From positions 1 through 59,780 of the forward strand of contig CAITIS010000125.1 of NCBI GenBank assembly GCA_903892515.1: a DNA stretch of 59,780 nucleotides, written 5' to 3'. The notes beneath the pieces are model-generated. The model was not told the origin of the DNA. It did not search any database and saw only the letters and a program-made list of their open reading frames with translations. Positions 54,563 through 59,780 of the stretch are shown piece by piece. Both the position numbers and the translations under genes were made by a program. The first letter of the stretch is position 1; each line of letters opens with the position of its first letter. Origin of the DNA: an uncultured Planctomycetota bacterium. Lineage in GTDB: Bacteria > Planctomycetota > Phycisphaerae > SM23-33.

Positions 54563-56856
54563 ATCTTCACGTTGAATGTCAGTTCATGCCGTCCAGGCTG
54601 CTGGCAGGAGCGGTCGTTACATGGTTGGGCGTGAAGCTCGACCACGAATTCTTGCTCACCGGCCGATGCGGATGTCGAGATGAGCAAGGACAGGGGGATC
54701 TCCACTTTGCCTTCGTAGACCGACAGCGGCTCATCGGAGAAGGGCAACTGCACCAGCTTGCCCGGCGGGTAATGCACCTCGACGAGTTCGGCGGGGCCAG
54801 TCTTCAACTCCACGGCCAGGGCATCGAGCTCCTTCTGAACCGGCGCGTGCGAGTTCACATGCCAGCCGTTCTGTATGTCCAGCACGAGTCGCAACTCGAC
54901 ATGCTGCCCCGCCCTGGCCGGCCCCTTGTGGCCGAGCAATTCGACGGTCACCGGTCCTTGCTGCGACCGGGCCAGCACGTTACCCGCACGCGCGGAATCT
55001 GGCACGGCGCCGGGCGCCGAGTCCAAGTATAGCGACAGGGCCTGTTCTGTGGCCGCGAGCCCGCCGGAGTGCTGCAACAAGAAGCCCTTGAAGGCCTGCA
55101 GGTGCCGCCGCGCCGAGTCGAAATACCTGGCCTCGCCGGTCCGACGCCCCAGCCGACAGAGCACGCGGATGGCGAGTGCGTTGGCCGAGGGCGTGGCGGC
55201 GTCAAAGGGGCTCCGGAGCCGGCCCAGCAACTCAGGCTGATCTTTCCCGACGAAGAAGAACCCGCCCGCCGGCGCGGCAAAGAGTGTCTGCATTTCATCG
55301 CTTAGCCGCTCAGCCAGTTCGAGCCAATGGCCCTCATGCGTGGCCTCGTGCAGTTCGACTAGTCCCTCGGCAAGGTAGGCGTAATCTTCCAGGAAGCCCG
55401 CCGGTCCGAACTGTCCCTGTCGCCAGGAACGCATCAGCCGGCCATCGCGGAACAAGTGTGCCTCGACGAACGCAGCTGCCTGCCGTGCCAGTTCGACATA
55501 CTCCGTCCGCTCCAGCCGCGCACCGGCGTACGCCAACCCGGCAATCGCCAGGCCATTCCAGCACGTCAGGACTTTCTCGTCGCGCGAGGGCGGCACGCGT
55601 CGGCTGCGGACCTCGCGGAGCCGCTGCAGGCCGGCTTGCATCCGCCGGCGCAATTGTTCTTCGTCCATGCCCTCCGCGGCGGCGTTCACTTTCAGCGGCC
55701 TGGCGAGATGCAGAATGTTCAGCCCCGTCGCCTCGCCGCCTTGCTCGCGATAGTTACCGGCAAGTTCGACGTTGAATACGCGGCAGAACAACTCGCCTTC
55801 CGCAAGGCCAAGGCAATCTAGAATCTCCTGACGCGACCAGAGGTAGTACTTGCCCTCGACGCCTTCGCTGTCGGCGTCCAAGGCGGAATAGAAGCCGCCC
55901 TGCGGGTCGAGCATCTCACGCCGTAGCCAGCCGACGATGCCATCGACGGCTGCGAGCAACTCGGCATCCTTCAGCAGCAGGTAGCCATCGACGTAACTGC
56001 GGATCAGCAGGGCGTTGTCGTACAGCATCTTCTCAAAGTGCGGTTGGAGCCATCGCTCGTCGGTCGAATACCGATGAAAGCCGCCCCCGACGTGGTCGTG
56101 GATGCCGCCCATCGCCATCGATTGCAGCGTGACGTCGAGCATCTCCTGGGCCGACGCCTCCCGGCCATGCACCCGCTCGTACGCCAGAAGGGCTAGCGAC
56201 TGGTGGGGTGGGAACTTGGGCGCGACGCCAAACCCGCCGTGGCGGGCATCGAAAGAGCGTCGCAACCGGTTGATCGTCTCATGCACCACGGCGCGGTCCA
56301 GTTCCCCGGCCGCCGGCGGCGGCTCCATGGCCGAAATGTCCCGGATAGCCCGCGCGACCTGCTGGGCCTGGGCCAGCACATCTTTTCGTCGCGTGCGCCA
56401 GGCCGTCGAGATCGCCCCGAGGATCGTCTTGAAGCCGGGCATCTGGCCGTGGTCTTCCGCGGGAAAGTACGTGCCGGCAAAGAAAGGTTCGGCGTTGCAT
56501 GTCATAAAGATCGAGGTCGGCCAGCCGCCCTGGCCGGCGAGCATCTGGGCGGCAGCCATGCAGGCGTCGTCGATCTCTGGCCGCTCTTCCCGGTCCACCT
56601 TGATGGCGATGAAATCGCGGTTGAGCAGCTCGGCCACCTCGGCGTTCTCAAAGCTTTCACGCTCCATTACGTGGCACCAATGGCAGGTGGAGTAGCCCAC
56701 CGAGACGAACAGGGGCTTGTCCTGCGCGCGGGCGGCCGCAAATGCCTCATCGCCCCACGGATACCATTCCACCGGATTGTGTGCGTGCTGAAGGAGGTAC
56801 GGACTCTTCTCGTGAATCAGGCGGTTGGGCTTAGCTGTCACAGTGACCTCTGTCAT
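54550..56856 (-). CDS. Thioredoxin-domain YyaL/SSP411-like protein fused to a DsbD-N-type domain
   Basis: The 768-residue protein has an N-terminal thioredoxin-like DUF255 domain with CHWCH at residues 58-62 ([12 protein letters not shown] following), a middle alpha-toroid of the N-acylglucosamine epimerase-like type (about 190-600), and an extra C-terminal domain of about 120 residues ([18 protein letters not shown] to [14 protein letters not shown]) like the DsbD N-terminal thiol domain with a CxxxxC pair. Family members usually end before this domain. No signal peptide is seen. The exact role is unknown; a redox function is likely. Confidence 0.8.
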   Translation of the reverse strand: MTEVTVTAKPNRLIHEKSPYLLQHAHNPVEWYPWGDEAFAAARAQDKPLFVSVGYSTCHWCHVMERESFENAEVAELLNRDFIAIKVDREERPEIDDACMAAAQMLAGQGGWPTSIFMTCNAEPFFAGTYFPAEDHGQMPGFKTILGAISTAWRTRRKDVLAQAQQVARAIRDISAMEPPPAAGELDRAVVHETINRLRRSFDARHGGFGVAPKFPPHQSLALLAYERVHGREASAQEMLDVTLQSMAMGGIHDHVGGGFHRYSTDERWLQPHFEKMLYDNALLIRSYVDGYLLLKDAELLAAVDGIVGWLRREMLDPQGGFYSALDADSEGVEGKYYLWSRQEILDCLGLAEGELFCRVFNVELAGNYREQGGEATGLNILHLARPLKVNAAAEGMDEEQLRRRMQAGLQRLREVRSRRVPPSRDEKVLTCWNGLAIAGLAYAGARLERTEYVELARQAAAFVEAHLFRDGRLMRSWRQGQFGPAGFLEDYAYLAEGLVELHEATHEGHWLELAERLSDEMQTLFAAPAGGFFFVGKDQPELLGRLRSPFDAATPSANALAIRVLCRLGRRTGEARYFDSARRHLQAFKGFLLQHSGGLAATEQALSLYLDSAPGAVPDSARAGNVLARSQQGPVTVELLGHKGPARAGQHVELRLVLDIQNGWHVNSHAPVQKELDALAVELKTGPAELVEVHYPPGKLVQLPFSDEPLSVYEGKVEIPLSLLISTSASAGEQEFVVELHAQPCNDRSCQQPGRHELTFNVKIQAT

Positions 56857-56890
56857 GTGAAATTATAGGTTCTATCGCATGGGGCAGATA

Positions 56891-56910
56891 CGCCAGACGC
56901 CCGCGACACG
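56891..56910 (-). repeat. Half copy of GAGAC palindrome
   Basis: AGACGCCCGCGACACG lies between the YyaL-like and fmt promoters. Confidence 0.45.
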
Positions 56911-56976
56911 CATTCAAAGGACTGTTGACGCACCTTTTCTCTTGTCTGTTGCGCCCGAGGCCAGACAATAGCCGGC

Positions 56977-57921
56977 ATGCGAATCGTCTTTTGCGGCAGC
57001 GGTGAATTTGGCATCCCGACGTTGCGGGCTCTGTTGGCCTCCAGCCACGAGGTGGTGGGCATACGCACGCAGCCTCCACGCCCGGCCGGGCGGGGGGGCA
57101 AGGAACGTCCCACCCCGGTGGCGGAGTTTGCTCAGGCTGGCGGTTTGGCCTATGAGCCCGTGGCCGATATCAACGAACCGGCCGTGGTCGAGGTAATTCG
57201 GCAGCTTCGGCCGGATGTGGTTTTCGTAGTGGACTTCGGCCAGAAGATCGGGCCAGAGCTGTGCCAGTCGGCTGCGCACGGAGCGGTGAACTTGCACGGC
57301 TCGCTGCTGCCGGAGTTGCGCGGGGCCGGGCCGGTGAATTGGGCCATCATTCGTGGCTATCATGAAACGGGCGTGACGACTTTCCGCATCGTCGAGAAGA
57401 TGGACGCGGGCACCATGTTCATCCGAAAAGCCACCAGCATCAGCCCGGACGAGACGGCTGAGGAACTGCGCCGCCGCTTGGCCGAGATCGGCAGCCAGGC
57501 CGTCATGGAGACCTTCGGCCTGTTTGCGGCCGGCTGGTCGGCGGGCACCGAGCAGGACCATTCCAAGGCCACCAAGGCCCCCAAACTGAAGAAGAGCGAC
57601 GGCGTCATCAACTGGGCCGCCGACGCGGTCACGATACGCAACCTGATCCACGGCACGTGGCCCTGGCCGGGCGGGCAGAGCGAGTTCGTCAATGCCGCCG
57701 GCAAGAACGTGCCGGTGATGATTGCCCGCGCCGCCGCAGTGGAGCTGGAGGCGACCTTGCCGCCGGGGACGCTTGAACATGATCTCACTATCGCTACCGG
57801 CAAAGGCCGTCTGGCGATCCGACAAGTCAAGCCCTCCGGCGGCCGGCTGATGGAATGGCGGGACTTCGTAAACGGTCACCGCGTCGTCCCCGGCCTGCGC
57901 TTTCAGAGCGTGCAGCTATGA
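56977..57921 (+). CDS. fmt: Methionyl-tRNA formyltransferase
   Basis: The 314-residue enzyme formylates initiator Met-tRNA. MRIVFCGSGEFG starts the fold; NLHGSLLPELRGAGPVNWAI near residue 107 is the catalytic segment (usual NhHxSLLPRWRGAAPI), with ETGVTTFRI and AGTMFI following. The C-terminal OB-like domain is at about 210-314. Its stop overlaps rsmB (ATGA at 57918), the common fmt-rsmB order. Confidence 0.93.
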   Translation: MRIVFCGSGEFGIPTLRALLASSHEVVGIRTQPPRPAGRGGKERPTPVAEFAQAGGLAYEPVADINEPAVVEVIRQLRPDVVFVVDFGQKIGPELCQSAAHGAVNLHGSLLPELRGAGPVNWAIIRGYHETGVTTFRIVEKMDAGTMFIRKATSISPDETAEELRRRLAEIGSQAVMETFGLFAAGWSAGTEQDHSKATKAPKLKKSDGVINWAADAVTIRNLIHGTWPWPGGQSEFVNAAGKNVPVMIARAAAVELEATLPPGTLEHDLTIATGKGRLAIRQVKPSGGRLMEWRDFVNGHRVVPGLRFQSVQL

Positions 57922-59303
57922 CGGCCGAAAAGAAAACTGCCGGCTCGGCCCGGCCTCGGGATCTGGCGCTACAGGCCCTGATGGACCGCGCGGGCAACGT
58001 CTCGGCCCACCTGGCCCGGCTGATTCAGGAGCGGCATCCTGCCCCGGCGGATGCGTCGCTGGCACGCGAACTGGCCTTCGGTGTGCTGCGCCGTCGCCGC
58101 ACGCTGGACAAGCTACTGGACGCCTTCATGCAGCACAAGACCCCGCCGCCGGATCGCGTGCAAAACGTGCTTCGGATCGGGGCGTATCAGCTGACGTTCT
58201 TGCAGCGTGTGCCGGACTTTGCGGCCGTGAATGAGGCGGTAGGGCAGATCAGCGATCGTTCGCCGGGCGTGCGCGGCTTCGTCAACGGCGTGCTGCGCAA
58301 TCTCGCCCGCAGTTTGTCAGAAGAGCAAACCGGTCCGCCGCCGCGGCGGTCGGACGTGCTGCCGATGGGGCCCGATCAGTTTCGTACGCTGGGCCGGGCC
58401 GTGTTCGCCGCGCCCACGCTCGATCCGGCCGGGTATGCCGCCGATGCTTACTCGCTGCCGGACGACTTGGCCAAGAAGTGGGTGGCCGACTGGGGCTTGG
58501 CCAAGCTGGCCGAACTGGCGATGCACTCCAACGCCCGGCCGCCGGTGATTCTCCGCGTCGATACCGACAAGATTTCCGTGGCCGACGCGCTGGCTCGGCT
58601 GACGGCAAGCGGCATCCGGGCCGAGCCGCATCGCAATGGATCGAGCATCGTCATCGACCAGCCGCTGGATGTGGCCAGCGTCGAGATGTTTGGGCAAGGG
58701 CTCATCAGCCCGCAGGACGCGATGGCGTCGGTGGTGGTGGGTGCGGCGGGTTTGCAGCCAGGCATGCGCGTGGTGGATCTGTGCTCCTCGCCGGGCACCA
58801 AGACGGTGCAGATGGCTCAGCGGATGCACAACGAGGGCAAGATCGTAGCCCTCGACGTCAGTGCGGAAAAGCTCGAACCCGTGCAGGAGAGTTGCCGCCG
58901 CTGTGGCGTCAGCATCGTCGAAACCATGCTTGCGCCGCAGGCTGGGCAATTGGCTGATGAGTCGTGGGATCTTGTGCTGGTAGACGCCCCGTGCAGCAAC
59001 ACTGGCGTGCTGTGCCGCCGTCCCGAGGCCCGCTGGCGCTTCACGCGTAAGCAGGTCGGCGATCTTGTGAACGACCAGCGGCGTCTTATCTTCCTAGCGT
59101 CCCAGATGGTCCGCTCGGGCGGAACGCTGCTGTACTCGACGTGCTCGATGGAGGCCGAGGAAAACGCCCAGGTCGTCGCTCACCTGCGCGAGCGTGAGAA
59201 AACGTTCCGACTGGTGCGGCAGGAGGTCATCTGGCCCAGCGGCCTGGGAGACGCTACGAACTGGAATGACGGCGGCTTTTTCGCTATTCTGAGGCGGAGT
59301 TGA
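57918..59303 (+). CDS. rsmB: 16S rRNA (cytosine-C5) methyltransferase RsmB
   Basis: This 461-residue protein has an N-terminal NusB-like RNA-binding domain (about 10-135) and a C-terminal m5C methyltransferase domain. MRVVDLCSSPGTKTVQMA is the AdoMet loop, DAPCSNTGVLCRRPE holds one catalytic Cys and LLYSTCSMEAEENAQVV the other. It modifies C967 of 16S rRNA. The upstream in-frame extension to 57855 lies inside fmt and is not used. Confidence 0.93.
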   Translation: MTAEKKTAGSARPRDLALQALMDRAGNVSAHLARLIQERHPAPADASLARELAFGVLRRRRTLDKLLDAFMQHKTPPPDRVQNVLRIGAYQLTFLQRVPDFAAVNEAVGQISDRSPGVRGFVNGVLRNLARSLSEEQTGPPPRRSDVLPMGPDQFRTLGRAVFAAPTLDPAGYAADAYSLPDDLAKKWVADWGLAKLAELAMHSNARPPVILRVDTDKISVADALARLTASGIRAEPHRNGSSIVIDQPLDVASVEMFGQGLISPQDAMASVVVGAAGLQPGMRVVDLCSSPGTKTVQMAQRMHNEGKIVALDVSAEKLEPVQESCRRCGVSIVETMLAPQAGQLADESWDLVLVDAPCSNTGVLCRRPEARWRFTRKQVGDLVNDQRRLIFLASQMVRSGGTLLYSTCSMEAEENAQVVAHLREREKTFRLVRQEVIWPSGLGDATNWNDGGFFAILRRS

Positions 59304-59371
59304 CCCGGATGGCCGCAGGTGCCGCCGGCTATCATGGAAATAGGCTCTGGTGAGACAGAAAGGATTCGTGG

Positions 59372-59701
59372 ATGGCCTCTGAAAATGTAGTAACGATCAC
59401 CGACGCGAACTTTGCCGCCGAAGTGCTCGCATCGTCCGTGCCGGTGTTGGTGGATTTCTGGGCGGAGTGGTGCATGCCCTGCCGTATGCTGGCCCCGACG
59501 GTGGACGAGTTGGCCGGGGAATACGATGGCCGGATCAAGTTCGGCAAGCTCAACGTCGATCAGAACCGCGAGGCGGCCAAGCAGTACGGCATCACGGGCA
59601 TTCCGGCCCTGCTGATTTTTAAGAACGGCCAGCTGGCCAGGAAGATCGTGGGCGTCAAGCCCAAGAAGGACATCAAGGCCGAGTTGGACGGGCAGCTTTA
59701 G
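59372..59701 (+). CDS. trxA: Thioredoxin with WCMPC active site
   Basis: The 109-residue cytosolic thioredoxin has the fold order and cis-Pro (GITGIPALLIF). The active site is WCMPC (residues 33-37), where most thioredoxins have WCGPC. The buried Asp in VDFWAEWC is kept. The Gly-to-Met change should alter redox potential or partner choice. Ribosome site AGAAAGGATT precedes ATG 59372. Confidence 0.92.
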   Translation: MASENVVTITDANFAAEVLASSVPVLVDFWAEWCMPCRMLAPTVDELAGEYDGRIKFGKLNVDQNREAAKQYGITGIPALLIFKNGQLARKIVGVKPKKDIKAELDGQL

Positions 59702-59716
59702 CAACGGCGAGAAATG

Positions 59717-59780
59717 TGTCGCGGGCGTCTCGCCCGCGCCGCTAGTCTTGAAGATGACGGGATTGCGCGGGCGAGACGCC
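59717..59780 (+). repeat. Two GAGAC palindromes at window end
   Basis: GCGGGCGTCTCGCCCGC (59721-59737) and the start of GCGGGCGAGACGCC (59767-59780). They lie in opposite orientation about 45 bases apart, directly after trxA. Confidence 0.7.

Overview
This is high-GC bacterial chromosomal DNA with dense gene packing and many four-base start/stop overlaps. Features that point to a planctomycete, probably Phycisphaerae-like, are a pair of secreted autotransporter-repeat proteins (one ends in a clear PEP-CTERM sorting signal), a signal-peptide protein combining an alpha-toroid region with DUF4159, and intergenic palindromic words scattered through the window. The assignment is an inference from gene content; no rRNA is present.

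Layout. 1-2203 (minus): two tandem paralogous PEP-CTERM-type exported proteins, the first cut by the window edge. 3050-14347 (plus): a type IV pilus operon with pilM, pilN, pilO, a pilP-like gene, pilB, pilT, pilC, two minor prepilins and two PilX/GspK-like proteins with repetitive passengers. 14507-14855 (minus): tmRNA. 15008-17604 (plus): iron alcohol dehydrogenase, cupin and a short lipoyl acyltransferase. 17829-22254 (minus): mutL behind a PstI/BsuBI-type restriction-modification pair. 22351-26951 (minus): sigma-54 activator, LarA-like racemase, PHP phosphoesterase and a ferritin-like protein. 27153-27243: tRNA-Ser(GCT). 27437-33278: purF, flavin reductase, isocitrate dehydrogenase, a lipid A type acyltransferase (minus) and a transglutaminase-like protein. 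33421-40592: gyrA, the DUF4159 protein and a second restriction-modification pair. 40654-40979: a promoter, structured RNA and terminator with no convincing gene. 41249-47400: Nudix, rhomboid, threonine synthase, dapB, Nudix, threonine aldolase and endonuclease V. 47477-51270: one tightly coupled operon with a HEAT lipoprotein, an RsbW-like kinase, a STAS protein and an MlaE/MlaF/MlaD lipid transporter. 51705-59701: CPBP protease (minus), trpC, two small unknowns, a YyaL-DsbD-type fusion (minus), fmt, rsmB and trxA.

The most interesting items are the kinase-STAS-Mla operon, where a serine-kinase switch may control lipid transport; the undescribed candidate RNA near 40.7-41.0 kb, with a very extended Shine-Dalgarno-like segment; and a family of intergenic elements in which a degenerate simple word is followed by its own reverse complement at six or more places. 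All functions are read from sequence motifs and remembered family features. No database search was possible.
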